Positions 11,324 through 23,576 of a stretch of DNA of 64,000 nt are shown here, in pieces. The position numbers were made by a program, and so were the translations under genes. The notes below the pieces were generated by a model that had not been told where the DNA came from, made no database searches, and saw only the letters and a list, made by a program, of their open reading frames with translations. Each line of letters opens with the position of its first letter. Positions within the stretch are counted from its first letter, which is position 1. This DNA comes from Proales similis (taxonomy: Eukaryota > Rotifera > Eurotatoria > Ploima > Proalidae), in assembly GCA_019059635.1 (NCBI GenBank), contig JAGVRJ010000013.1, positions 1,426,001 to 1,490,000 on the forward strand, given 5' to 3'.

Positions 11324-12673
11324 ATGGATAACAGCACGTCTCAAGATGAGCTCAAAAATGTCGAGTTCGGCCTTGATCGGGTCATGATCGCCATTGCTTG
11401 TTCTACTGTCATACTTCTATGCCTTATCGGAAACGGTCTTGTGGTTACCGTGGTCATAACTTGCAACCAGCTCAAGAGCAGCACAAATTATATCTTGCTC
11501 AGCCTGGCCATAACTGACATAACCGTTTCTATTCTGGTCATGTTGCCTGCAACCGTTCAAGATGTTCTACAAGTATGGGTATTCAGCGACATATTCTGCA
11601 AGTTTTACAACGCATTCGACATCACCTGCTGCACGGCATCGATTTTGCATCTTTTATTGGTGGCCATAGATCGTTACATTGCCATATTCAATCCGCTCAA
11701 GTATGAAAATCTGACCGGTAGATACGTCATATTAGTACAGATCGTTTTTGTTTGGACACTTAGCTTGAGTCTATCTTTTATTCCAATTTTTCTCGGCTGG
11801 AATTTAAATGAACAGGGCCCGCTTGACTTGAGTTCGAAGCTCTGCTTATTGGAGGCCAATTTGCCATATGCAATAATATCTTCATCACTCTCATTTTATA
11901 TACCGTTTATCATAATGGCAATAGTCTACTACAAGATCTACGTAGTAGCCCGCCGCCAAGCTGACGCAATAGCTCAGCTCAATGTCAATTCCCGAGTACC
12001 GAGTAGTGTAAATTTGAACCGAGTGTTGAACGAAGAGACAATTTCTCAAGAGAAAAAAGCCTCAATTAGCGAGAAGAGCCAGTCGAGAAGTCGATTAAGT
12101 AGAGCGATTGAGCAGCTGAGGGTGATTGAGAGGCGTAAAACCAAAGATACAAAAGCAATCAAGACTTTAGGAATTATAATGGGTATGAGTCGATTCGCTT
12201 TTCACTCCCCTATGATCTATTGAATTCTTTCGTTCTAAAGGAATATTTCTAATCTGTTGGCTACCTTTCTTTATTATGTATTTATTCGGATCGCTCACCG
12301 GCATGGCTGTACCACACAGTGTCGAGCGTTTGATCACATGGATTGGCTACGTCAACAGCTTCATAAACCCAATCGTCTACGCATTGACTAATCGGTAAAC
12401 TCTATCTACCGAGTACACTTTGGATCAATTTTAACCGTAAAAGCCGTTTCAAGAGACTTTAGGAAAGCGTATCTCTCAACACTAGACACCATCGCTCATC
12501 GCGCAACATGTAGAAAAACACCAAGCTCGAACGATAGAAGAAATGAAAGTGGAAGATCAACGTGGCGCTTTTGCTCAAACGCCAGCCGCTCTGGTCAATT
12601 TATTGACCGTCTAGAGGAAGAAAACCGTCCTCTTGAGGTTCTCAGACTCGAGAGTATTCCACAAGGTGTTTGA
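11324..12673 (+). CDS. Biogenic amine GPCR, octopamine-beta-receptor-like
   Basis: Three exons (11324-12182, 12241-12394, 12454-12673) give 410 residues with seven TM segments. Class A landmarks: GNGLVV in TM1, LSLAITD (D2.50) in TM2, NAFDITCCTASI with the amine-binding Asp in TM3, DRYIAIFNPL at the TM3 end, YAIISSSLSFYIPF with a serine cluster in TM5, GIFLICWLPFF in TM6, and NSFINPIVYALTNRDFRKAY in TM7/helix 8. SSSLSF(Y/W)IP, KTLGIIM and SFIPIFLGWN fit arthropod octopamine-beta or 5-HT/dopamine D1-type receptors, probably Gs-coupled. Exact ligand cannot be told. Introns of 58 and 59 bp interrupt TM6 and the post-TM7 Arg codon. The third cytoplasmic loop is of moderate length and rich in Arg/Lys/Ser. 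Confidence 0.85.
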
Positions 12674-13045
12674 AAATTTCATTTATTTTTGTTAAAAATA
12701 AAAAGGGAACTTTGTCTTCTCTAATATCTATTTGAACGTTTTAAAAATTCAACTCCATGATGAATGAAAATAGTTTGTTATTTGGGAATATTTAGATACG
12801 TTTAAACCACGATCACACCCTTGTTTTAAAAAGCGTGGGCTCCGGTCAAAAATTAGAGCTAATGCACAGCAAGTTTTGAAAGCTCGTCGAAAAGGTCTTA
12901 TGAATGCATTGCAATCAACCACAGTCTACTGTTTATTACGCTTGCGCTTGCATTCAATCTTTGCGTTTAGTCGTGCGGACTGTATGCGAACGCTTAGCAT
13001 AACTGATTTTGAATATATACATTCAAGTTCGGCATCTGATTTAGA
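12674..13045. other. GPCR 3' end / SUCLG1 promoter spacer
   Basis: AT-rich spacer with an AAAATAAAAAG-type candidate poly(A) stretch near 12700. No gene seen. It ends in TTTAG one base before the SUCLG1 start. Confidence 0.35.
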
Positions 13046-14339
13046 ATGAACCGTTTAAGCTCGGCTCTTGCTCGATGGTCAAACAAGCGAGCTTTGCTAT
13101 CTGAAGCTCTGCAGCCTGGTAGGTTCAAAAATTCAATCTTAAGTTTTCCGTGCTATAAATCTCTTGATGAACAAGCAGTGCAGAGAAACGCACGATTTCT
13201 TAATACGGAAGTGTACGACACTACTCGCCGTAACTTAATCATCAATGCAGACACCAAAGTTATCTGCCAAGGTTTCACTGGCAAGCAGGTTCGAAATTTG
13301 ACTCTCGCTTGAGGCTTGCATGAAATGCAATTTACTTTACTAGGGCACCTTCCATAGTCAGCAAGCTATTGAGTATGGAACTAAAATGGTTGGCGGAGTT
13401 TCCCCCAAAAAAGCTGGCTCAAAACATCTTGGCTTGCCGGTTTTCAAGAGCGTCCTCGAAGTTAGTCTTAACACGACTAAAAACTCTGAGCTATTACAAA
13501 ACTCGATTCAAGGCGCGAAATGAGACCGGCGCTGATGCCACTGTAATTTACGTTCCTCCTGCTGGCGCAGCTGAGGCTATTCTCGAGGCAATTGAGGCTG
13601 AGGTTCCTCTAATTGTGTGCATAACTGAGGGAATTCCTCAACACGACATGGTCAAAGTCAAGCAAAAGCTTGTGAGACAAAATAAATCGAGGTATTAAAT
13701 GCGAATTTTCTTTCGATCAAGTTTGATTTTATCTATCTGCCTGAAGACTGGTCGGTCCTAACTGTCCCGGTATCATTGCTCCAGGCAAGTGCAAAATCGG
13801 AATCATGCCTGGTCACATTCACAAACAAGGAAACGTCGGAATTGTTTCCCGATCTGGTACTCTAACTTACGAGGCTGTCTATCAGACTACCCAAGTCGGC
13901 CTTGGCCAGACTCTTTGTGTCGGAATCGGCGGAGATCCGTTCAACGGCACCAATTTCATTGACTGCCTCGATGTTTTCCTTCGAGACCCAGAAACGCAGG
14001 GTACTTATCCACTTTTAAAGGAAAAGCAGTTCAGTTTTGACCAATTTTAAAGGAATTATCTTGATCGGTGAAATCGGAGGCACAGCTGAAGAGGAGGCTG
14101 CTCAGTACTTGATCAAGAACAACATTGGCCCTAACGCGAAACCGGTTGTCTCATTTATCGCTGGAGTATCAGCGCCTCCTGGCAGGAGAATGGGTCATGC
14201 TGGTGCAATAATTTCGGGCAAATCGGGCGGTGCCACTGCTAAGATTGAAGCACTGAAGGAAGCTGGTGTTCGTGTCACCGACTCGCCAGCTCAGATGGGA
14301 AATCTTATTAAAGAGTTCATGCTCGAGAAGAGCGCCTAA
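13046..14339 (+). CDS. SUCLG1: Succinate-CoA ligase alpha subunit, mitochondrial
   Basis: Five exons (13046-13288, 13344-13460, 13513-13691, 13747-14000, 14053-14339) give 359 residues; human SUCLG1 has 346. The first 40-60 residues are Arg/Ser/Leu-rich without acidic clusters and look like a mitochondrial presequence. Then come [17 protein letters not shown] (CoA-binding Rossmann start), [17 protein letters not shown] and [11 protein letters not shown], and the phosphohistidine-region signature [11 protein letters not shown] preceded by PPGRRMGHA, whose His is the phosphorylated one. Role: substrate-level phosphorylation in the TCA cycle with the ADP- or GDP-specific beta subunit. Donor 1 is GTTCGA, weak but phase-consistent. 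AATAAA occurs at 14417, 78 nt after the stop. Confidence 0.95.
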
Positions 14340-15845
14340 GCCTTCTAGCCAATAAGTCCAATGTAGCCGTTTTTGTTTTTAGCAGCCATTCAAATATTGA
14401 TACATTTAGTCCAGCGAATAAAACACACTTTGATGACGAATAAAGCGCCTATCCACTCTCAACTGAAAAGAAGAGGGCATTTATTATTCTTACTGTTGTC
14501 CATGTTCAACTAATTGGCAGACTGAGTAGCGAAGAGAGCAAAAGTTAGAACTAACAAGCTCTCGATTGTCTGTTGACGAATCGGATAAGTGAATTTGATT
14601 GCGCTCATCAGTTGATGTCTTGCGGCGCGCTCTCAAGTGCCCTCTCTATTTTTTTCTCTCTTGGCTCTGCGGTCTGCCAGTTTCTGTTCGAACCTCACGA
14701 GTCATCGACTGTATTCGAATGTAAATTAAAGTAGCAGCACGAACCGCCTAAACTTGAAAACAAATGCTCCCAGGCATGCTACAGAGACATGGAGCGTAAA
14801 ATTGTTGGCTCTTACTGGTGACATCCTCGATGAGCAGTTCCCGTTTCTCGTTTGAAAAACATTTGTGTGTAACATTTTTCCGTCAGACTCTAGGCAAATA
14901 GTTCCTTGTTAGAGAAAGCTACACAGATAGGGAGAAAGAAGGGTCGACTAAGCAGATGTAGCATGGATTGGGGCAGACTTATATAATGAGAAACCAGGCA
15001 CCACAAGTTTGTTTGATGTTGAATAGTAGGCAACATGCTGTGATTTAATAAATTGCAATTAAGCCGCTCTGTCTCATTTGCGATAGAGTCCTATGAACTC
15101 GCCGAATAGCAAGGCAATTTGATTTGTTCTGTATCAATAATGAGAGGCAAAGAACACTTCGGAACCAAGTGAAATCAATTGATCGTTATATTAAGCGAGT
15201 GGTTCGCCGGTCGCCGACTGACTTGACTTTAACCTCTTGTTCGGTCTCAAGCGCCTTCCCACCATTCCCAGTGTATCTCGGTTCAAACTCTCAAGTGGAC
15301 CCGGCTTTGACTGCTCGGCTTGAATTCCTGATCGCGTTACAAGACTAGAGCACGCGCGATCGCCTGTTAACTCCAAATTCTGATGCTTCATTAAACCGCT
15401 TAAATGCTGAACGACCGTCTCCGTCTAAGGTGCTACTGCTGCTGTTGCTGGTTGGCCTTCCATAATTATTCGTCCTAGTCTCTTCCTGAATTTCATTTTC
15501 CTGCCTAAATACTCTTTCCTTAGTTGCCGCCTCTTCTTCAAGCATACGATTGTCTACATGGCGCTTTTCAATCGCGTTCTAATTGTTGAATTTCCTCATC
15601 CTTATAGTATAGAGGCCGGGATCTAGCCAGTCTTAAATTATTCTGCATCAGCAGTCAGCCAATCACGTACGAGAAGTTAGGGAAGTTGATTATCCTCAAG
15701 CTGTGGTTCTGCATCGTTTGGCCAATCAGAATTTCGGCATTTCGATCTACTCTGTCAATCTTTGCGCCAATTCTATATCGAACCACTTTGAATCCTTTTG
15801 AGCCGGAGAACTAGTTCAAGCCAAATCAGAAAGATTTCGGATTTG
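14340..15845. other. Intergenic region upstream of Awh
   Basis: About 1.5 kb. The first 100 bp hold the SUCLG1 3' UTR with two AATAAA signals (14417 and near 14438). The rest carries no supported gene and is the probable control region of the LIM-homeobox gene. Confidence 0.4.
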
Positions 15846-16874
15846 ATGGATTTCTCTAACGATTCGGATAGTAGCGAGTTTGAGCAATTTGCTGCCAGTC
15901 AGCCGACCTATCAGGTAGTTGACCGACAGTTTTTTTTAAATCATTCCATTCAAAAAAACTCATTCGACAACAATTTAAGACGCTCACGAGCAATCAGAGA
16001 AACAACCTGTGTCGCGGATGTGGTCAAGAAATAAAAAGTCAATATTTTTTGCGAGTAGAGGACACTTCTTGGCACGAAGAATGCCTTCGTTGCGATTATT
16101 GTCATCTCGCACTTATTGACGACGGTACTTGTTTCATGAGACGGAACAAAATACTTTGCAAAGTCGATTACTACAAGTGATTATTGACTTGTTATACTCT
16201 TTCTGCTCATTTGTTTATTTTAATCTTGAAATAAGAAATTACGGGGTCAAATGCGCGAAATGCTCTCGGAGCATTCATTCTAGTGATTGGGTCCGACGAG
16301 CGAAAGATCACGTCTATCACTTGGCTTGCTTTGCCTGCGAGAGTTGTAAAAGACAATTATCGACCGGAGAGGAGTTTGCTCTGTACAACAGTAAAGTTCT
16401 GTGCAAAACACATTATTGCGAGCTAGTCGATGGAGAGTATTTGAACAAAGAAGGTAAAGCGCCAGATAAACCATTTAAACATTAGACAAGAAATGTGAAA
16501 GTTTTTATTACTGTATTGGCTTCTAGACAATTCTAGAGGAAAGAACAAGCGAATTCGAACAACATTTACCGAAGAGCAGCTTCAAGTCCTTCAAGCCAAT
16601 TTTGAAATCGACTCAAATCCTGACGGCCAGGATCTCGAGAGAATCGCACAAATCACAGGCCAGTCACAGACGAGATTAGCTTTTTAATAGATAGACTTTT
16701 AAAGCCATAATTTATACAGGTCTAAGCAAGCGTGTCACTCAAGTTTGGTTCCAAAACTCTCGGGCCCGACAAAAGAAGTACAAAGAGAAAAAGATGGACC
16801 TAAACTTTTCGATTGAAATGAACGAAATCTCAAATGAAGACGCCTGGACTAGCGACGATCTTACTCGTAAGTAG
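15846..16874 (+). CDS. Awh: LIM-homeobox transcription factor, Arrowhead/LHX6-LHX8 type
   Basis: Five exons (15846-15914, 15980-16176, 16236-16453, 16527-16658, 16720-16874) give 256 residues; fly Awh is about 275. LIM1 starts CRGCGQEI and runs to CKVDYYK; LIM2 starts CAKCSRSIHSSDWVRRA and includes CKRQLSTGEEFAL, the LHX6/8-specific wording. The homeodomain (KNKRIRTTFTEEQLQVLQ ... TQVWFQNSRARQKKY) includes IDSNPDGQDLERIAQITG, almost identical to fly Awh. Role: a nuclear DNA-binding regulator of neural or imaginal cell identity. Odd points: the intron inside the homeodomain starts with GC (16659-16660) rather than GT. A GTAAGTAG right after the last codons could be a donor extending the tail, but it also supplies the in-frame TAG used here. 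Confidence 0.92.
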
Positions 16875-17386
16875 CTAATGCATAACTACCCACTGAGCTT
16901 CCAATCAAAGCGAATCGTCTTTCTATAAGTGAATGCAGTGAACAATTAAGCCACTACGAGCTAGCTGTTGCTCTAATCAGTGAGGGAGCGATCTTTTTCA
17001 TCACATCTTTTCGTTCTTCATTCTTCTCTTCTTTTCGTCCTATTTAATGCGTGCTTAAAAACTTCTAGTCAAAAGAAAATTTTCCGAATAAATCAATTTT
17101 CCTGTTTGATTTTCGATTTTATGAGAATAATTATGAGGCAAAAATACGAATTTGAAAAATGCGAGTGTATAAGGAACATATTATGAGAGGAGAGGGCACT
17201 TTTAAGCTGCTCTAAGAAAACAGGATGGCTATTGAATGTTTTTGTATGCTATTGAATAAAACTTATTTGCAACAACAAGTGAGATTTGTGACGAAAATAC
17301 TCAATTTAAAAGCTGCCTTGCAAGCAATTTGAACTGCATTTTATTGAAGAGCTGATGTTTAAGCTTTGGAATTATCTTTTAAAAAA
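16875..17386. other. Awh 3' region / SLC22 promoter
   Basis: About 510 bp. If the GTAAGT at the Awh stop is used as a donor, a further coding exon could run from about 16912 to a TAA near 17046; otherwise it is UTR and spacer. An AATAAA lies near 17255. Confidence 0.35.
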
Positions 17387-19535
17387 ATGGACCAGTTCGA
17401 CGATCTACTGAATGAAATAGGAGGCTTCGGGAAGTTCCAGGGCATCACTTACACCCTTATTGCTATATCGGCGCTCTTGCCTCCCATTGAAGCGTATATG
17501 CATTCGTTTCTGGCTCCTTTTCTTCAATTGAAGTAAGTATCATTTCTTCATCTCGGCTATATCGTAAGTATTTAAGAAAACAATAACCAAACTATGATCG
17601 ATCAAATAGATGCCCAGATCCCGAATTTAATCTAGTGGGACTAAACTCAAGTAAAACATCTATTAATTGTGAATGTGAAGAGCCTCAAATCGATAGAAGT
17701 TATTTCCAATCAACTCTTACTGAGGAGGTATGAAAAAAATTATATTAAATTCATTCTAATTCATGTTCATAAATTTTGGTTTTCGTTTTCAAGTGGTCGC
17801 TTCTCTGCAATAATTCATATCTAGCCACAATCCCCCAGTCCTTTTATTTTCTCGGCTCAGTATTTGGCTCGTTGATATTGGGAAACGTGGCTGACAAGTA
17901 ACTTACTCACTTACTAAATGCGATTGAACAATCAATATCTAAAGGAAACAGATTGGGTCGCAAACCGGTTTATCTACTTGGCTTATGGCTAGTCCTTTTT
18001 GGTAATATTGGCGTCACTTGGGGCCCACAGAGCTACTTCGGCTTTCAAATTAGCTTCGGGCTTTACACTTTCTCACGATTCGTAATCGCGATTGGAGTCA
18101 GAACCATAAATGAAACAGCTTACATTCTGGGTATGAAAAAGTGATTATTTAGCTTCAGTTGACTGCTAGAGTTAAACGTAAAGCATTGGAACTTATTTCA
18201 ACTGAGAAGCGACCGCTCGCAGCAATTGGATTCGATCAGTTCTTTGCTTACGGTCAAATAATACTCGCAGCAGTGGCATTTTTCTTTCGCGACTGGCGAT
18301 CGATATCAATGTTTTTTGTATTTCCTTTAATACCACTTCTCTCTTATTGCTGGTAGCCAAATAACTAAATATAACAGTCATTTTGATATTCCCTTATTAT
18401 CAAATTAAGGTTTATTCCGGAGTCACCACGTTGGTTGGCATCCCAGAAGCGTCAACAAGAGGCTGTCAATATTCTACGAAAAGTTGCCAAAACTAACAAA
18501 AATGGTTTCAACGAGGAACGCTGGCTTCAATATTTTAAAACGGTATTCGAGCTTGAATTTGAAATTTTTCAATCCTGCTGAGATTAAATTTTTCTAGCAG
18601 TCGGAATGCAGAACTGAAAAAGAAAATCTAGCTTCTCTTTTAGTCCAATTTAAATTTAACCCCTATCTTATTTTGGTCTACTTGGCTCTCCTTCTCAATT
18701 GGTAGATAAACCTAAAAATATTTTGGTAAAAGCTTATCTAAATTAAGGCAGGATTTGTGTCTATTTTGTCTTTTACGGAGTTGGCTTGAAAAGCAGTGAA
18801 CTTGGTGAGTCTCGAGTCTTTCACTTCCAATTCAAGCTTTAAGTACGTAATTTGAGCAAGGAGTGAACCCGTTCTTTTCATTTGGCCTCTCTGCTTTAGT
18901 CGAGTTAATTGCCGTCATTATTCTTCTTCCTTTAGTTCAAAGGTGTTTAAGAAAAAAAATATACTTCTTATTTTCTCTTCTAGCTGGTGTGTGTTGCATT
19001 TCCGGTGGACTTGTCTGTAAGTATCCATAGCTCGCTCAGCTAAACACTTGATATCATTTTCTTAACCAAGTCAACAAGTATCTCTCTGTTGGGCTTATAA
19101 TGATGGGAAAATTTGCTATATCAGTCAGCGGATCTATAATCCGCCTTTGGAGCAATGAAATATTTCCAACGACAATAAGAAACTCATGTCTGGGCATTTG
19201 TTCTACCTCGGCCTCACTGGCAATTATCTTCGCACCATTTATAATTCATTTGGTAGTTAAAATTCAAATCCTGTACAATAAATATCAGATATTGAACCGT
19301 TTTAAGGGAAACACGTTGTATGAGGAATTGCCGTTTTTAATATTCGGATCTCTCGGGGTGCTTGCTGCTGTCCTTTCTTGTCTTTTGCCAGAAACGTTTA
19401 AAGCGAAACTTCCTGAGAGCTTAGAACAGGCCTCAAAATTTGCAGACGAGTAAGTTTCAATAAATTGATATCTTCAAATCTTTAAGATAACATTTAATTT
19501 CCAGCAAAAGTGATAAGCAATCAGAAACGTGCTAA
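17387..19535 (+). CDS. SLC22-family organic cation/carnitine transporter (MFS)
   Basis: Eleven exons (17387-17532, 17610-17727, 17794-17897, 17952-18130, 18184-18352, 18410-18542, 18601-18701, 18752-18804, 18861-19016, 19071-19252, 19307-19449) plus a short last exon 19505-19535, about 504 residues. Twelve TM helices are expected. SLC22 markers are seen in order: GKFQ..TY N-terminus, a Cys-containing extracellular loop after TM1, ADKLGRKP (MFS loop 2-3), RDWRSIS, WFIPESPRWL, GLIMMGKFAISVSG, NEIFPTTIRNS and LPETFKAKLPE. Substrate cannot be predicted. The acceptor before exon 7 is a tandem TAG|CAG pair (18595-18600). The 54-bp intron 19253-19306 is a multiple of three without stops, so it could be retained as 18 extra codons. 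Convergent with SLC13. Confidence 0.88.
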
Positions 19536-19783
19536 CTTTAGTTCAAGATCTTTTCAATATTTTATTTTTATTGAACTTTGCAACTATGCAATGTAAACTT
19601 TTGAACCATCTAATTAATTGCAGATTTTACGGAATTTGAATGAATAGTGGAATAAAATAAAATTAGATGAATAATTTATATGAAAATCTACATTTATTGT
19701 AGCCAAACAAAAAAACTTAGAAAGCGCGAAACTTTTCAATTAAGCATCAGAAGCAAGCGAAAAAAGAAAAACCAAAAAGATCC

Positions 19784-22253
19784 TTAATTTAGAGCTACAG
19801 TCGAGTTGACTGTTGCTAGAGTGGTTGCTGTTCCCAGAAAGTTGGCGGTCGGGAAAATGGGCTCAAGCCAAACATTCGAAGCAAATAAAAGCACACCGAC
19901 GGCAAGAACCTTAAGCACTGCACCGGTCTTTATCATATCAATGAAACGAATGTATCCGCAACCAAATACAACTGTATTTGGCTGTGTAGCCACTGGCAAC
20001 ATGTAAGCCAAGCTGACGCACACAGTTAAAGTTAGCAAGAAATATGCCGGGTTGATACCATCTTTAACAGCCTTTAAAAATTCATTTGATGTGTGCATGA
20101 TAAACCAAAATTTGTAACTAAAATTTACCAAAGAGTTTGCAATCGGAATCATGATAGATGCGGTTGAGGTGTTGCTTGTTATCTTTGGTTATAGTTTAGT
20201 ATTAACCAAAACTCGAACTTTCTTGAGATCATTTTGGAATAACTTACCTCAGTTACCAACTGACTCACAATTAAAATAATCACGAGTGCTAGTAGCTTAT
20301 TTGACGGAAGAATATTGCCCAGTGCATTTCCGACTTTTATTGAAAGTCCAGAGACTTGAAATCCGTCGGCCATTGCCAAACTACCACCTTTCCAGCAATT
20401 AGTTTCAGATTTATGAATTTTTCCATTCCAAAAATATACCAGCCAGAAGAATTATGTGCCATGGATAATCTTTTTCCAATTCTTTGAGACGAATTAGCGG
20501 GGTATAACTTTTTCCTTTTATCTCTAAATTAATTTTTTCTTAACTAAACCTCTGAGCAGTTAGTTACCACGGAAGATGTTTTCTTTTGGCCAAACAAATA
20601 TCAGAATGGTAATGAACATAACCGGTGTTGTATCGGTAATATAGCTTGAAAAAAACATCCACTTTTTATACGATTGAGTTAAATTGTTCTTAATAGCTTA
20701 CGACTCAATCGGAAAGATAACGGCCCATCCTTTAAAGTAATTAAAGTCTCGAGTTATCCAGAGTACGACCAGAGCTAAAAACAAGGCACCAATACTGCCT
20801 TCTTCCCATCTAGAGATAATTTTGTTTAAGTCAATCACTGAGTTTGATGGAATTTCACTCATATATTGATGCCTACCGAAGGGGACCCAGCTGTTCATAT
20901 TCCTCAGTTATAGTCTTTTTAATCAGCTCAGATGTTTCCTTGTCATTTCCTCGAAGCGAAAAGAGTTTACTTTGAATTATGTAAAAATAAGCCTTGGTCA
21001 TAACTGATCGAACATTTTTCGTTACTTTCTAGGCAGCCAAATCAGGCAGACAACAATCCAAATCAAAAATACCATTATCACTGAGATTGGTAAAGCAAAA
21101 GCCATATAGCTTAGGAAAGTAAGTCCTCCATTAGGATAATTCTCGTCCATGAAGCCCTTCAACACAAGATTGGGAGTAGTTCCGACCAAGCTACCAGCAC
21201 CGCCCGTACTTGCTGCATAACAAATTGAGAGACAGAAACCTTTATAATCGATTGTCTTTTAGAAAAAATTTCTCCAACTCTTGCTGATCAATAACCTCTC
21301 ATTAATTTGAGTGCTCCCGGCGAATTCGCAATCGGATCTTCAGGCTCGGAACTTTCATTTCTACTCACTCCTTATTAGATCTCAGGCTCTTAGAACATTC
21401 AAAATAATCTTACTTTTTAACTTGTGTCATCTCAATGTCAGGTGACTCGATCTGCTCGGAACCTCGATAAAAATAATTAGAAGGATATGTCCACATGGGA
21501 GTATCAACCGTGAGTTTCAAATACCATTTTCGGGCTGGACCCCCGATAGTTTAGAGTGCGCTTCTCTGCTGTAAGACTTGTCGTATTTGGTAAGTTGCTT
21601 GACCAATGCAATAATAATCGGCAACATCATGGAGGCAGCAGAAGTGTTTTGGATCCAGAGTGATAAGAAAGCGTTTAAACACATGGTCCCCAAGAGAAGC
21701 CTTTTTTAAAAATTCAAATTCGATTCGTTTTTTCCAAGGAACCCTTCTTTACCATTTTGGATCCGAGCCAAAGTAGAGAATTATTTTTAAGGCGATTCGC
21801 TGATGTAAGCCGCATTTTTCTATCGAAATTGCAACCACCAAAGCACCAAAAAACAACATTTGAATGTCCTTGATTGGAAAAAATTCCTATTAGATTCGAT
21901 CATTCAGATCGAAGTTATTTTCTTTACTTTAAAGTAAATCTTGGATACGGTATCCGAATCCATAATTCCAAACATTGGATAAAGAATCACGGGAAGGAGA
22001 CCAGTCACACCTAGGGGAATACAGTCGGTTACCCAATAGGCGCTCATGATGAGGATCACATATCCACAATACGCTTCCTTATGGGTAATTTAAGTGGCTT
22101 AAGAGAACTTTTTTACTGGATTCAATTAATTACCCTTTGAGGGAGAGCGATCGGCAGTGGCGCGAATATTACTGGAAACAGAACCAGAAAGATAAAATTC
22201 AAGTTCGTTTTTATGTAGTTTAAGACTCCGCCTTGAGAACTTTGCTCTGGCAT
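19784..22253 (-). CDS. SLC13-family Na+-coupled di/tricarboxylate transporter
   Basis: Fourteen exons from the ATG at 22253 to the stop at 19784 join in phase to 574 residues (SLC13A2/A5: about 570-590). Exons: 22253-22134, 22077-21928, 21868-21753, 21700-21525, 21462-21414, 21360-21296, 21239-21026, 20969-20877, 20809-20702, 20644-20568, 20514-20440, 20387-20248, 20182-20129, 20071-19784. Markers: [36 protein letters not shown] (first SNT-type Na+/carboxylate motif, here QNT), [32 protein letters not shown] (second SNT motif) and [13 protein letters not shown] charged linker between TM segments follows the first motif. Role: plasma-membrane uptake of succinate or citrate, or INDY-like. The first motif's Ser-to-Gln change is a small oddity. 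The 57-bp intron 20072-20128 is 3n and stop-free. Confidence 0.9.
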
Positions 22254-23576
22254 TGTGAGATGATTGGCGTTTTTTGTGTCAGGAAAAGTCGCTGTATCGC
22301 CTATTCGACCACTTAACCTTGGTGTCTAATTGCTCAAGGTTTTGCTTTTATACGCAGCGTTCTGTTTGCGCTTATCCAGCAGTTGGATCTAAATGTGTCG
22401 GAGTAATTTATAGTCTGTTTAGATGAGAAAGAGCAACTTGTTTAAATAGTGCCTAGAGACATCTTGATAAAAGGTCTCATATAAGGCGAGACGTAAGTCT
22501 GAACGAAGACAAATTTGCTTAACAACAATTGAGACTCTGACTTGCTGTTTATTAGCCTGAGTAATGTTGATAAATTAGCAGCTAATCGGAGCAGGTAAAC
22601 TCAAACGACGCCGACACTTTTTACTTTCAACCATCTTATCACTTATTTAAGCAGCTATAATTTAAGAAAATTTCAGTATCTCATCAGATTTCAACACACT
22701 TTTCTTGAATTCACGAATCAAAGGCTCTCTTACCAAGTCTAAGTTGTTAAAAGCAGTGCCCACGCTGTTCTATATTTAATTAAACAGTGGGCGCATGTTT
22801 TGGCTGCTTGAAAGGCATAAATACACAACTTTTTTCATTCGTCGCCTACGTTACATTTTATTGTTGATAAATCGGTCGCTGATAGAAGTGTCTAGTCTCT
22901 GCCTCGGATTGCGTAATATAAACTTAAACGTAACTATTCTATTCAACAACTTCATAGGCAAGTTTCACTCAATAATTGCAGACAATTCTTTAGAAAAAGA
23001 AATTCTTGCTCACAAGCCAAAAAGACACCTTAAACCACTGAGTGAAAACACTTTACTTGCTTGAATCTAACCAATATTTTTTCTTCTTATGAAATGTCAA
23101 TCGGAATACGAGCAATAGACCCTATTTCATTAAATTATCTGATTTATCGTAAATGTTTAAAGTACCCAAAGAGAGCCTAGACTTAAAATGTTGACTCTGC
23201 GTTTATTGAACTCTTTACTCAACGTCCCGCCACTTGTTTGAATCGGGTGAATTTGAATTTTTCAAGGTGTTTAAACAACAAAAAGGTTAGCGTCAGTTAA
23301 GATGCGCCGATCCTCAAAACAAATTCAAGGGCGTCGGCGGGGCGTGTTCCCTTGATGTCTGATCGCAATTAAAATATATTAAAGCTAATATTTTGTGAAA
23401 TTGGGCGATCTGCCTGCAACATTTAGCAAAAAGAACTCGAGAAAATGGAAATTTATTTTTGCATTGTAGCAGATACATGATGGCGAGAGCTACTTGGTTG
23501 GATTTAAGCGCTTAGCCGATATCGCTGCCTATCAGTCTGAATTCGCATTAGAAGCGAGCAGCTACTTGGAGGCAAA
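22254..23576. other. Intergenic region between divergent SLC13 and GTF2B
   Basis: About 1.3 kb with no supported gene; the one 89-codon frame near 22795 lacks family features and has biased AT-rich codons. Must contain both promoters. Confidence 0.4.

Noticed and set aside
18940-19016. Apparent one-base frameshift in an A-run of the SLC22 gene
   Set aside because: Recounting the eight A bases shows that exon 9 simply reads on without an intron (VQRCLRKK ... GVCCISGGL); the short putative 41-bp intron is not needed.
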